Source: Albugo candida (lineage: Eukaryota > Oomycota > Peronosporomycetes > Albuginales > Albuginaceae). Taken from it: DNA of 64,000 nt. Both the position numbers and the translations under genes were made by a program. Positions 11,560 to 23,850 of the stretch are shown piece after piece. The notes beneath the pieces are model-generated. The model ran no database searches and was not told the DNA's origin. It saw nothing but the letters and a program-made list of their open reading frames with translations. The DNA is taken from contig CAJNAR010000043.1 of assembly GCA_905220665.1 (NCBI GenBank), forward strand, positions 1 to 64,000, given 5' to 3'. Positions within the stretch are counted from its first letter, which is position 1. Each line of letters begins with the position of its first letter.

Positions 11560-13200
11560 AATACACTTCAACTAGCCTCGAATGAGCCCTGGTTGCCATC
11601 CAGGTGTGTAGGTGGTACTGTGCTGTCACTATTTTGAACCAAATTTGCTGCATTCTTTGAATTGGAAACAAATTGACTGATAGCGTAATCAGATGCTGGC
11701 TGGAACGTTTCCATGTCTCTACTGCTCGCAAAATCACCCATTCATATAGCATTCGTAGGAGACAATATGACCGGGACGTGCTGGATCATCAAATCCCATA
11801 CACGTTGAGGATCGCCGGGATACAGGGACGGATCTCGTTGTGTGTCATGTGATAGAGCACCAAAAAAAAGCGAAATAAATGGACGGCGAACGATGAAGTT
11901 GACATGAGGACTTTCCAGATTTTGTAGCAGTTTTTTGCCCCCTTTGTCACTATCGTTGTAAGTGAGAATCTACGAAACTTTCAAAAAGATCCGTAGCCAA
12001 TTGAGTCTCTCCCAGACGACCAAGTGCTCGAATAGCGGAACCATGGGCCTGAAGATAAACAGTTCCGCTTCTAGAATTCTTCATGAGTAGTTCGAACACT
12101 TGAATCAGTGAATCATCATCGTCTATGGAGGCTAGTGACTACATAAGTTCTGTCAGCCTCATTCGAGTGGATTCAGCGCTTCTTCCTTCATATATGGCAT
12201 ACGCTTTATGTTTTCTTCACTTCATCGCATGCTCTCGCTTTTGCATACGGCTCATGGCAATCATCATCGGAGCATTCAAAGAGTGTAGGGACGAGATCTT
12301 TGGCTATCATCTGGCAGTATAGACTGCTCGCGTCTCAATAATATCACTCATAAATTAGAGCATCGATAGTGGCGGTGTAAATGAATTCATTCGGTGTGAT
12401 ATTCCGCTGTGGTGAATCTTTATCAGCTATGTAAGCTGGATTGTGCTGCCTCATGACTTCCATCTTTAACAATACCAACTTTCTTATCAGAACGGCCTCC
12501 TATACCGCAAAAGCGCATCGCCATAGCACAATGTGATGGTTCCGTTCAATTATAGACTCGCCACTTGCTTCTATTGCTTCAAAAAACGATTTAGCAGATT
12601 TTGCATCTCGTAAGGTCCCGTAGATTTCCATCGTCGTGTAGTAAGCCACCTCACTTATAGAAACCCCATCCGTACTCCGTACATTGAGAATGTAGTCCAG
12701 GACACATTTTGGGGCACAGTGTGCAAGATATAATTAAGCAACAGAATCCACAGTACGCCATATTAAAGTCACATTATCCACATTTATAACACTCAGGATA
12801 CCAGGCACACTACGTCCACTGCCCATTCGTGCACATATTTCGATAACAATATCTCGTACATGATCTCATCCAAAGTAATGTTTCGGTATTCACAAGTATC
12901 TCACAATTTTAGTGCACAACGCCAATCCCCACTGGTTCTACAGTCTTCCAATTCCTTAAGCATATACAATTTCTACTTTTCATTGGCATTGAACCGTGCA
13001 CAGCATGTGTCCATCGTCGAATAATGCATTGTCGCTCTGCTGGCCGTTTGAAGGATCGTCTATTTCTGTTGACTGCACTTTTGTTCGAATAGCTAATCAG
13101 TATGGTCTGACGTCCATTAGACAATCACGTCGAAGCGTCAGATTGGGATCTATGAAGCCGCCTCGATATCGTAATCAATAAAGGCTCCTAAGTTCGATGT
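11560..13200 (-). pseudogene. Pentatricopeptide-repeat (PPR) protein, pseudogene
   Basis: Read downward from about 13,200, the minus strand yields tandem helical units typical of PPR proteins, which bind organelle RNA for editing, splicing or stability. The best stretch, about 12,700-12,340, reads ISEVAYYTTMEIYGTLRDA, KSAKSFFEAIEASG and later RNITPNEFIYTATIDALIY, matching PPR helix wording (VAYNTLI... and PNEFTYTALIDAL). Lower down come KKTHKAYAIYEGRSAES in a second frame, then HGSAIRALGRLGETQLATDL and YPGDPQRVWDLMIQHV. In-frame stops interrupt the first stretch (for example after CAFAV) and at least two frame changes follow. PPR assignment is good; the particular gene is unknown. The sequence may continue toward 9.7 kb. 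Confidence 0.6.
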
Positions 13201-15160
13201 ACTTTTCGCACAGTGATGGCCAAATATAACGGTTCGCTTTCCATTTCGTTGATATAGAAAGCACATTTGAAAGGGCGAGCTAACGCTTCCGTCTCAGTAT
13301 AGTCCCATTATAAAACAATTCTGTATGTTGTCGTCTATGCTGGCATTGGAACATCGCCGTGCAACAATGCGATTATTCATATCTCATTGACTGTATATCA
13401 TGTAGCTATTACATCATGACGGCAAGCACCTATCTCTTCCTTGAGAAACGATAATCGATTTGGCTGTCCGAGAGGTCTATTTGAGCAAGCTGAAAAGGTT
13501 ACCGCTTTTTGATCGATCTCGATAGATATACATCGCGTAGCGTTCTGGAAAACAAGGATGGTGCCAGCCACTCAATGTCACCTGTATCATCGTGTACCGC
13601 ATTCCAGTTCGAGCTACTGCAATCTCGCTAAGGAGCTAAATGTGTCGCTGAATTTTCTCACTGCTATGGAGCATCCCTGATCTGCAGTATATCAAGCGCG
13701 CGACCGCCCTTTTCCCCGTTTTCCCACACATAAAAAGCCGGTTGTTTGGGCTAAGAAATTGTTGCTGTTGATTGGTGACGATCGAGTCCGGTCATATCAT
13801 GTAGAAAAAGTGTAACTTTGATTGACCTGATTGCATGAGAGACTACTGGCATGGTTTATGTAAAATGGAGGGAGTGACAACGTAATGCGTGCTGCAAGTT
13901 GCACGACTGTCGCAGCCTGAGATGATAAATGGCAAACAAAGGAGCATCGACTACATTCATATACTCCTTGTGCATCATTTTTGCTATCCAATAGATATTA
14001 CTGTCCGAAATGCTCAATGAGTATGACGAAAGCAATCTTGACACCCCGTTTAATTGTAGAGCATCGTCGAGGAGCTAAATGTGCGCTTTCCTGACTGGTA
14101 AGCCAAGTCAAACGTAAATACCACTAGATGTGTGGCACCTACGTCTTTCTGTTTTGTGTAGTCACGGACGTCTGCCTGTGATAAAGGAGTTGAAAAGTAC
14201 CATTTTATAGTCTTGGACCAAGATCAGCTCCAGAAATCTGCTTTCAATAATGCATGATCAGCCTTCTGCTGAGCAATGAAGGACATTCGTCGCATCCCGT
14301 TGGCAACGATATTTCTATATTAGCAAAATATCGCACAAGAGAAGAAGTATCAACTCTGCAGCGTAGACAAAGCTCTGAGTGCTTGTTCTGGTGAATTTGA
14401 CATGTGAGACGGACCTTACAAGACACATTTCTTGATTCCTACATATTATTTTCTCGCACCACCAGAGGCTCACCGGATGCTACAGACACATATCCGTTCA
14501 CTACAGTGCACCATATTGTGTAACCTATCGCAAGCGGGAAAATACCTTCACTATGAGATCCCACCAGGGATAAAAAACTATTTTTATTGATTGATCAGAA
14601 GATCGATGGTCATATACTGTTGACCCGATACGGCATGCTAATGAGTACAGAGAGATGGATTATTTTATATCATTTATATTCTAGGTGGAGGAATGTCACT
14701 GGAGTCTCAACAGCAATGATTACGGTAAATATGCTGCAATTGTTGACTTGTCGAATCCTTGCCAAGGCTGCTTCGTTATAGGTTTCTTGTTTGTTTGAGG
14801 TAACGTCTTTGATGATCAAAGTCAAATTGTTGGTGGAGTAAAGTGAAGCTAGCGTTGTGGTGGCTGATCGTGACATTAGATCCGAAGAGATTGTAAGAAC
14901 AACTTATTCTGCTGAGTATCCAGAAGCTCACTGTAACTTGAGCCATTAACGCTTACTTCGATAAAATAGCGGTTGACCAAGGTATAGGCCATTATGATTG
15001 TACTGAAAAATACTCGTATTGATGCTGGTTTCGTTATCTCTCTTCCGTTCGTCCGCAAGTGTCCCTTATTCTACCTTGCACCTCCAGCCACTGGTTCCAC
15101 CTAAGGAATTGACCTAACTGGGCCGTATACTTCTGGCTTAAGACCAGCAAGTTGCACAGA
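13201..15160. other. Mostly unreadable sequence with one weak plus-strand coding-like stretch
   Basis: No repeat or recognisable domain is visible. On the plus strand about 14,190-14,580 reads as a plausible but broken protein (VEKYHFIVLDQDQLQ, ALSACSGEFDM, PTYYFLAPPEAHRMLQ, NLSQAGKYLHYEIPPG) with two or three stops. I cannot assign it. Short open frames at 13,797-14,044 on the minus strand appear to be chance. Confidence 0.45.
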
Positions 15161-15930
15161 AGTATGTGAATTGTTGGAGCAATGTTAAAGCAACGTCTGC
15201 GATCTTCAGCCGGATATGTTCGAGTCAACCGCAGAGATGAGCGGGAGGCATACTTAGGTAGAAGAACAAATCCAGAGAATATTCGAATGTTTTCCGAAGT
15301 AGCTAAAGGTACAGTTTTGGCCACTCCGTACAAAATGGACGTCAAAGCGGTGGAATGTCAGCTAATAAACGATTAAATGAACTTATGGCGATCAACAATG
15401 AAATTTAAAAAGGATCAAGGAAAAAACGAAGTATTTTGCTTTGACCTTAGAGATCAGGCTTAAGATAGCTTGCAACAACGCAAAGAAGACCAGGCTGATT
15501 TTGTTCCAGGAACATTAAAGATCAAAGAGCTTGTTGTCATTTGTAAGTCTCATCTCTTTCAAGACTTGTAAGCTTTCAATGTATGTCAGTAGTCTAACCG
15601 CAACCTCCATCATTAAACGATTTCTTGGACGGGGTACCAAACTTTCTTCATAAACCGATTCGTCGTTCTGGTCTTCTCACCAGCCACTGAAGTCGAGTTG
15701 ACTATATTGGTAGTTTTACCCTCTGATGTCGCTCGTGGTATAAACGATTTCCGAGTAGGCATGCTGATTAATCCCTTACGGGATTGATTTCGGTACGGCC
15801 ACTGATTAGACAAAAATGAAGAACACTGTGATCTCTTTAGTGGCGTCATCATGAATCGATGTATAAATTCTCTCAGAAGTCCCAAGGAGGACTTGTGACG
15901 ATATGCCACTTGGTACAACTTAACACTAGT
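15161..15930 (+). pseudogene. Unidentified short coding-like stretch
   Basis: The plus strand at 15,182-15,376 is open (RSSAGYVRVNRRDEREAYLG, then GRRTNPENIRMFSEVAKGT), charged and protein-like. After a stop the sense continues in pieces (RKEDQADFVPGTLKIKELVV near 15,490-15,540, and VVLVFSPATEVELTILVVLP near 15,670-15,720). The opposite strand is open at 15,918-15,613, so direction there is uncertain. No family is recognised. Confidence 0.25.
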
Positions 15931-16275
15931 ACGTCTTAGCGTTATAGCAGTTACAGCACGTCAACATTTAGCGGTCAAATTTTTTCTCACGATCTGACGT
16001 GCATGCCGTTCCGGTATCGCGTCGGCGTTCACCCGTCAATATTGTGAAGTTTTCTTTTGTACGACAATCAACTTTTTTTAATATCGTCGGGCTTTACTAC
16101 ACGACCATGGTCCCGTTCATTTGATAAGCTATGTAATGGAGGAATTACCCAGCAAATTTAAGATCACGACGATGCGTAAGTTTTCCGTATGCACAGCTAT
16201 CAAAATGACGATCGCTCTATCGTAAAAGCAGTCGTGGTATGCACATTACATCCGATGAAGTTATCCACGTAGTGA

Positions 16276-16510
16276 TTGGCAAATGCTATGATCACATGCC
16301 TGTGGGTATCAGCGACTACTCGTCAGAGAAAAGTTCGTATGCTGACGCACTTTACTACTTCATATGAGCATTTGAAAAGTGGAAGGTATTATAACCTACT
16401 TACAGGCGTATTCAGTCATGAGCAGATAAGTAATTTGCTTGCCAATATAATCGGCTTGTACTTTTATGGCAAGCAAGTTGCACAGAGTTTATGTGCCCTT
16501 ATCACTTCGT
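16276..16510 (+). pseudogene. Rhomboid intramembrane protease, N-terminal fragment
   Basis: Translation gives HFTTSYEHLKSGRYYNLLT followed by GVFSHEQISNLLANIIGLYF and FYGKQVAQSL. This is the segment of mitochondrial/plant-type rhomboid proteases that runs from the first membrane helix to the loop and HxxxxHxxxN helix (family wording: SGRLHTLIT-AFSHxxxxHLxxNMIGLYFFG). Rhomboids cleave membrane proteins with a serine-histidine dyad. The family's second His at SHxxxxH is replaced (SHEQISN), and the catalytic GxSG segment is absent because similarity stops near 16,497. A CPSF160 fragment on the opposite strand starts at the same place. It is therefore a truncated, non-functional piece. Confidence 0.7.
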
Positions 16511-17290
16511 TTAGTCTTCGATGCTGAAATCTGTGCTTGGGTGCATGACTCGTACTCCCTGCTTAAACACCTGAACGATTCGCCTTTGGAAGAATAAATT
16601 CGTCGCACACAAGTTCAGACCACAAGTATAAAAGCCAATATCATCCTCTACAGGCCCCATCTCTTCACCAGCACGAAGTATCATTCTGCGCTGTGCCACA
16701 CTTAAAATGAGATATGAATTCTTGCGACTCCTGGCTCCATAATCATGAAAATCAGAGTTCATGACGATGACAGTCCACAAAACACGACAACCACTCAATT
16801 TGGCGGCTGTACTGACAATTGGTCTCAGTCCATCGTTCATTGAAGAAATCGAGCCATCTTTGGAACTTCCTCGGCTCACTAACAGTTCTTCGTGTTGTTC
16901 GTTCGAGTTCGAATTCGATTGTGCCCCAAGATCCATCGATTTGATTTGTCCAATAACTGGAATATAATAGACCGTTTTTAAATGAAGACTGTGGTCGTCC
17001 TCTTTCATTGAAGCATACGAAAATCAATTTGTGCTGGGAACTGCACCCCCAGTCAATTCTTGTGATATTATAGTTTCGACTGATGGGTCATTACTTAGAA
17101 CAACAGCGACAAGAATTGTTTTCCTCGAAATCATAGTCTGACGATGGACTTGTACAAAACAGAATTTCCATGTCGCGATCCAATGAAAATACTGTCATTG
17201 TCGCGATTGATCAATTCACAAGATGCAGTCGACGCCGGGGTTTCCACTTTGCGCAATATGAATCTCCCAGTATGATTATACGACGATGAG
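16511..17290 (-). pseudogene. CPSF1: CPSF160 (cleavage and polyadenylation specificity factor, large subunit) fragment
   Basis: CPSF160 is a triple beta-propeller scaffold of the mRNA 3'-end processing complex. The minus strand at 17,008-16,511 reads PVIGQIKSMDLG, an acidic/serine linker, SISSMNDGLRPIVSTAAKL, SGCRVLWTVIV, then NSYLILSVAQRRMILRAGEE and QRRIVQVFKQGVRVM. These match in order the family segment 'GPI-D/G', 'GALSVLRRGLRP', 'ELPGCRAVWTVY', 'YLILS...TMIL' and 'R-IVQV...G-R'. The preceding family block (FLGSRLGNSLLLKY) is seen as IFIGSRHGNSVLYKS at about 17,200-17,150, in the tail of the neighbouring VPS15-containing frame. A stop and frame change near 17,130-17,030 break the gene. 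Both the N-terminal third and the C-terminal half are missing. Confidence 0.75.
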
Positions 17291-18665
17291 CCATGAAGAC
17301 TGCTGCTTTGACCAGCAAAATTTGATAACGCTGTGGATGAATTGGGCTTGATCGCATGCGTGAGCTCTAGCAACCTTCGTGCTGTAGACGCGAGCCGAGG
17401 AAGATATTTTGTAAAAGTGACACGAACGGATTCATCTGAATCGATTGGAAACCGATACATGGTGTCGAGAATGTATTGCAGGAAGACCGAAGCATCGGAT
17501 AATGGCACTGTTGCGATCAAATCCAGGATGAAGGTGAAAGTGCAGAGCGCTAATGCTAGTATAGAAGCCACGGAATCTTTTAGCACTTCCAAAAGAAACG
17601 GGACCAGACGCAAAACTGTCTGTGAGATACTATGAGCCCAATTTCCGAGCATTTGGATCTAATTGCAGCATATCGAGTAGTAAATTCTCCAAAATTGAAT
17701 CTTCAATCAGTGTAGCGACCCAGAAGCTCGTACCTCCTGTTCGAGGATATTTCAAAAATGCAGGACGATCAGATAGAGGTTTCCTCCCTTAAATAGTTTA
17801 GCAATAGCACAACCAGCCGAGAAAATATCCATCCATTCATAAACCGTTCCTCCCCTGGATGCTCTAGAATTCTCATTTGCATTCCCAGTAGTAGTCGATG
17901 CTTCAGACGGCGAAATGATGTACATTCCACCCAGAACGCTTCCAGGCGACAGAACTGCGGGTGATGGGTCTTTATCAGTTTCGGTCTGTTTCCTTCCCAT
18001 ATCTTCCAATCGCATTGCGTTCACAAATCCTTCCAAATTTGGACTAGAAAATCGCTCTGGCGCCACATTACAGCTCCTTCCGCTTCCACCAATCGGACAG
18101 TAATAGTAATGATACTCAGATGGATCGTCTTCCGTGATATAAGGCGGTTTGAAAGGCGCGAATTCCGTAAGAAAGAGCCAATTCCACGTGACAATCATCA
18201 GATTCCAATTTTACGTCGCCATGACACACACCTTCCCGATGACATTGCTCTACTGCTTTTAACAATTGAAAAGGTATCCAATTTTCCCAATTTTGCTTGA
18301 GAATGGACGTCAGAAAACTCGATCGTATAAACTCATTGCGAAATACTGACGCACGAGGAAGGGGACATGATGTTTACTCGAGAAATGGTAGTTTGCGTAT
18401 GGAATAGGATTGGGAACGGCTTCCAGCAGGATCAAAACAGATGACACAAGGCGTATTTATGTGAACGGAAGTGAGTGTATCTTGAAGATCATATTGACAG
18501 CACAATTTGATCACCACCATCACTCCGTCGTCACATTCACATCAAATGGTTTTGAAGAATTTGCTATCGGCAAGGATGCGTTGAATACGATGTTGGGATT
18601 GGAATAGGAGTAGTCTATCAGAAAGGTGCGGTATTGTGAGCCAGAGTCGTAAGGGCTTGCGTGTT
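17291..18665 (-). pseudogene. VPS15: VPS15 (PIK3R4) pseudokinase/HEAT regulatory subunit, pseudogene
   Basis: VPS15 anchors and regulates the class III PI 3-kinase VPS34 in endosomal sorting and autophagy. On the minus strand the order is: N-terminal ADSKFFKT-like strand (about 18,570), LVRQYFAMSLYDRVF (about 18,340), WIPFQLLKAVEQCH then CHREGVCHGDVKLE (about 18,270-18,210), VTWNWLFLTEFAPFKPPYI (18,190-18,140), SCNVAPERFSSP, and VYEWMDIFSAGCAIAKLF. HEAT repeats follow: SISQTVLRLVPFLLEVLKDS and TKYLPRLASTARRLLELTH (17,630-17,330). The atypical HGD and FAPF kinase motifs are VPS15 signatures. At least three frameshifts separate these pieces. After the HEAT region the same open frame passes into CPSF160 sequence, so the WD40 domain is lost. 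Confidence 0.85.
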
Positions 18666-19995
18666 GAGAGCGCGCGACCGCGTTGCCCATTGTTTACTCT
18701 TTGTGCAAAGAAAGGGTGCACTATTGGAATGAGCAGAATGATTGTGGTGAGATTTAAACTAGGAAAATGTAGGACGTATTTTTTCATCATTTCTTGTTAT
18801 AGATCCTTTCGCAATGGCTGCATGTGGTTGGAACTTGATTGCAGGAGCTTGAGAGTATTAGTGTAGCAAAGATTAGCGTCTATTGTGCTATGTATTGTGC
18901 AATCTATGAGATTAATTCAGGTTTTGTACTGGTCTCGGCAGGTTTAAGTGTGATGATTGTACGACAGCAATACATAGAATGTTTGCCAAGGGTGATGATT
19001 TTTGTTCAGTGAATGACGATTATACAAGCATGACGCGATGGTCTTGCAATACTTTGTCACATGGAATAAGTTTCGATTTATCGCGGAAAGACAAGTTTAA
19101 CTCATTCAGTGATTAAGAAGAATCTTATGATAATATGTGTTATATATTGCCTATCCGGATCGGTCCATACAACGTATGTCAATATCGCGTTTCAACAAAG
19201 GACGTGGGAAGCGCATTCACAGGTTGCGAAAAAAGTAGCTAGCCTGTATCTTTTGTTCGCAAGTGGAGAGATGCTTGGGTACTATGGGACTCCTTTCCAA
19301 CTTGGAAAAAAGGCGTGCGGAAGGCGTTGGGTTGCCAGATGATGATTTTAAATTCAATGTGACTCCTTCCGTGGATTATATCTTACTATACTGTTGATAT
19401 GTATTATAATATAGCCAACTGTTACCGACAAATCCTTTTTCGACATCGCCATAAACAATGATTATATCGGTCGAGTCGTGCTTGGTCTTAACGGTAACGT
19501 ACAGCAGAAAAACAATCGAGAATTTCAGAGCATTATGCATTGAAGAAGTCGACAGTAAGAGACAAAGGAAAGCTTTACAGTTCAAAGCTATCACCTTCCA
19601 TCCTATTGTACCTGTCTTCATGTATGCCACCTAACGCAGTTTGATCCATTGTCCTGATTTCATGTGACTATATCATGATTCAGGACGGTGGTATCCTCCG
19701 CGGCGATAGGTCAACTGGCGTATCTATATAGATAGGTCGATTTCTGGACGAAAACTTGGCATTACCACATGCTGGACATGAAACTTTGAATACGGCAAAC
19801 AGTGGACCCGATACAAACAGTAGTCAGTTTTTCAGCTGTACCAGTGAGACGCCTGGCTCGATGAGACACGTCCCTTTTTGGACGATTTCATGACGGCATG
19901 GATGTGAATGAATTGATCTCCAGTGTCGGAAGCCGTTGTGGCACTGCACGTGTCTCTGTTTCTGTCACAGATTGTGCTGAAATCGAAAGGGACAT
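18666..19995. other. No supported gene
   Basis: A 77-codon plus-strand frame at 19,109-19,342 begins with a hydrophobic, signal-like stretch (NLMIICVIYCLSGSV) but has no recognisable continuation. A minus-strand frame at 18,790-18,542 overlaps the VPS15 start and may be its upstream extension. The rest is stop-rich in all frames. Confidence 0.5.
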
Positions 19996-20004
19996 TATCC
20001 GAAA

Positions 20005-23000
20005 AGCCGACAACTAACCTCCGAAACATACACAAAACTGCTCGCACACGTTACTCCTCAGTTATTTGAACTCCTGCAATCTCCATACGAACACGAGCAA
20101 CTTGGCGGCCTTGACGCGATCAACTTACTGATTGAAATCGCGACAGAAGATCATACCATCTGCTTTGCCAATTACCTTCACCAGTTCATCGCACAATCGG
20201 TTGTTCCAAAGACACAGCAAGCATTTTTTGTTACAGCAAAAGTATTAGGACGACTGGCTTCGGTCATTACGAAAAATGGAAACGGAATCAGTGGAAGTTA
20301 GATCGTAGCGTGTGTTGATTTTGGAGTAAGAAAAACTTCCGAATGGCTACAAGGAGATCTTCAGGAACCAATTTTCAGTCAAAGAAGACTGGCAGCAAGT
20401 TTTGTACTGAAGGATTCGGCACGAGTTGCTTCGACGCTCTTTCATACTAATTTGATGATGTTTTTCCAGTCAATTTAGGCACGCATTCGCGATCTTCGTA
20501 CTGAAATAAAAGAGGCAGGTAGGTGACCGCTTAGTGCGTGTTTGGAGCTGACTGCTTTACGACAAACTCACCTCCGTATTCAATGGTGCTGCAACGTTTA
20601 TGTTAAATTATTTCCAGGATTGGGCGAGTAGCATGCAACGGAACGTGCTAATTTTCGAGAAGGTAATGCTGCATGCTCCAACTTTTAACCAAAACGATCT
20701 CAGAGTCAAGCGCGGAAGGTAGATCCGGCTTGAAGCGTGGTATCACCTCGTCCGGCTCTGAATCAGCTTCACATCACAGCACTTCACTCCACGCACATGA
20801 AACTCGTTCTAAAATTCCGGCCTCTTGCCTATCATGTCATGGGAAGCAGCACATGGCTCCCTTCTTGTCATCTCTGAAATGCTCAAAAACATGTGTCGAC
20901 TCATGATTTCACGATTTCACCAGGTTTGTGAGACTGTCTTACTCTATAGAGATGCAAGAATAAAAACATATCAATCGCATAGTGTGCTTACTACTCCCTT
21001 AGCTAGAATCCCTCTGTCCCGAAGCCTTTGTGCGTCATTACTTGGAAGACACGGTGCTCCACTTATTAGAACAGACTGAAACATGCTCAACTGTTCCGTC
21101 TTCATCTTCCCTCAGGCAAGCAGCAAACACTTTTAGAATGGAAATACCTTGTAACTATGGACTTGGGACCTCCCCGAAACCACATCTTGCAAGATTTAGC
21201 GAAACTATCAACGTCAATTGTTATGGTGATAGCATTGTGAGCTTTTCCGAGCGTGGTATTTCTTTCTTTGCACTCGGCCAACTGGCCTTAGCGGTCGGGG
21301 AAGACTGATATGTGCCCATATTTACCTGTAATTATCATCAAATTAGTTTAAGAGAGTCTCTTCTCTTAAAATGTGACTCGACCGAAAATAGAGGGAGCAC
21401 AGTCCCTGGCTATGGTGCACGATGGACAAAAGAGAGTATGGGAGTCTTGGACCCAAACTCTTCGACAAGAATGTTTATCGCCATTGGGTGTGACTTGTAG
21501 ATCTTACAAACGGAAATGTGTCTCGGACACTTCCAACATTTTGCTGGCTATGTACAAATTTCTAATGAAATGAAATCATAAATGCGAGAGAGAAGTGTCA
21601 AGTTGTTTTTCTACAACATTAATACTATTTATCTTCTGCACTTGACGCGCGGAACCTTGTGATGGCCAGCTACTCTATTTCTAAATCCTTTCTCAGTGAC
21701 TCGGCCTCTATGCAGAGGAATGGTCAATGATGACGAAAAGAATTGCGGCATCGTTCACGCGCATGCGAAAGTTGGCTGAATCGTTTCTTCCCGTCCTCTT
21801 TATTTCCACTATTGCAGGAATTTCCATATTCGTGTTGGTACGCTGATCTTGCGCCCCGCACTATAATTAGAAAGCTGATCGGTAAGCCAGCATGTAAAAA
21901 ATTATAAAGAAGGAAAGGCTTGGTTGAATTCTTCCTAAGAAGGAAAGGCCGAGAAATTGTCCCTTGAAGATGGTGCACGAGAAGATCCAAGGGAAAAGCC
22001 GACGGTGAAGATCACTGTTGGGAACGTAGGTAACGGGAAAGACGGTGGTACTGGGTTAAGGGAAGGGTTAGGCGAATGATGTGATATAATCGAAAGACAC
22101 GATAAAGAACGAAAAACAAGCTATTTGCATCGAAACTTCGGATTGTGTCGCCAATTTGGCCCAATCTCTTGGAGAAGAATTGACACCTTAGATACACGAT
22201 CTGATGGAGATCATGCTGACGGATTAGCTGTCCGATATATTGGTAAGTGAGCTCACAAATATCGTTGCAAATGTCCCCAGTGCGTTTTTATGGAACAAGG
22301 AAAAAAAACGACGACTTTGAATGAGATTTCAGTCAGTCTGTGGGGACTTCAATTTTTCGGAAATGAATGATATGAGTTAAGTGAGTGCACAAAGACAACG
22401 GCTTTAACTGATTCTCCCGCTTTGATTCCTCAGCGACTGAGACCACCGTCGAATCACGCCAGGTTTCCGCCAGGTTTTGGGATAGCGGTACTCTCGAACC
22501 GGTAATGGATCGATCGTAAGCACCATTTTCCAATCCGAGCGACCAGAAAAAACAGCTCCATTATGTCTTAGTTTTCGGTTCTGAGCAAATAAGGATCAGC
22601 TTTTCAACTCGATGACAATGGATTCGCGATAAATATAGAGGATCAAAGAAGTCAAAGCTCAAGAAATTTGCCCGCCAGTACGACTGTGTTTAAAGGAGAC
22701 TTACTCGGAACGTGATGAGATTCTCTGTACGAAGGAATATCTCCTGGTTTTTGGTCACCACAGTCACATTTTCACCTCGTTCTGTCGCTCAAAACAGTCA
22801 TTTGTTTCGACTATTATGGCAATTTTAGTCACTTCACGTTCACCGGCGCTGTAATTCCAGAGCCCTGATCCGCGTATATGTCAACAAGCCGTCCTCACGT
22901 GCACCAAGCTTCTCCTATTCTCTGCTGAGTGAAAGCTTTAAAATAGGGCTGCTCACGAGAAATGTTTTGGCTGGTCATATATCTCCAAACGGGACCTAGT

Positions 23001-23850
23001 AGTCCTGTCATGGATGCTATTCAGACTCGATTTCTTCAAGTAGGCTTCGCCGACATCGAGGTCAATGTCCGTCGATCTGTGCTCGTCTCCTTTCTGAAAG
23101 CCAGTTTCGACGTCAGGAGCAACATTGGATATATTGCTAAAGATCCCCAATGATAAACAAGCAGTAACGCGAGAGCATACAATGAAACTTTTGAATCGAT
23201 TGGCTTGTTTGAATCCGGCATTTTTGATTCCTTTCCTTCGGAGAATACTTATACAGCTACTCAAGGATTTGAGATATGCTCCCGTACCTCCCAAAGATTT
23301 CGATTTACGGGGGCAAAGCACTTGTCTTTTCGTTCAGCTTATTCGAACGAAGCAGGATCTAGTGGACCCGTACCTTCTGCCGATACTGCAGATTATCATT
23401 CCAAATATTCTTCACGGGAGTCATCAAACATCGCTGGCTAGTGCGGTACTTGTTGCGGTTGTACAATTGGCTGCTGTAGCTCAACGCCAACTAGAATCGT
23501 TTACGGCCTTTCAATTTCCGATCGTGGTCTACACATTACAGGATGAGGGAGTTGTCAATAGGCATCAAATTGCACTTGAGACTCTCGCTGCTCTTGTAGG
23601 CAGCTCAGACTGTGGAGTCCGTCAACATTTGGCCTTTTCAACTATTCTAGTAAAAGCTCTTGCTCTACTTCAGCAATGGGCCGCATCTCCTTGGCAAGTA
23701 CGACAAGAAGCTATGTAGACAATTGGCATTCTCGGAGCACTCGACCCTACAAGTACAAACTGTGTCTGTCGGGGTCTGTCCTACTCGCCAATGATCAAGA
23801 CATGTTCAGTAAAGCTTCCGATATCACAAACAAGAAGAAGACAAAGGTAA
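20005..23850 (+). pseudogene. TOR: TOR kinase, N-terminal HEAT-repeat region, pseudogene
   Basis: TOR is the nutrient-responsive PIKK kinase of TORC1/TORC2. The plus strand shows its N-terminal HEAT solenoid in order: QLGGLDAINLLIEIATED, FVTAKVLGRLASV, TSEWLQGDLQEPI, SQRRLAASFVLKDSAR (20,041-20,520, one frame with stops at 20,299 and 20,476, the second replacing the family Trp), AAHGSLLVISEMLKNMCRLM (20,840), YLEDTVLHLLEQ (21,033), ISFFALGQLALAVGED (21,260), QTRFLQVGFADIEVNVRRSV (22,998), and a 197-codon stretch at 23,125-23,718 with LACLNPAFLIPFLRRILIQL, PYLLPILQIIIPNIL and FPIVVYTLQDEGVVNRHQIA. The frame stops at 23,716 but the sense continues TIGILGALDPT, matching TOR's LGLLGALDPY. A donor-like GTAGGT near 20,519 suggests a former intron. 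FAT, FRB and kinase domains are absent. Sequence at 21.6-22.9 kb is poorly conserved. Confidence 0.9.
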
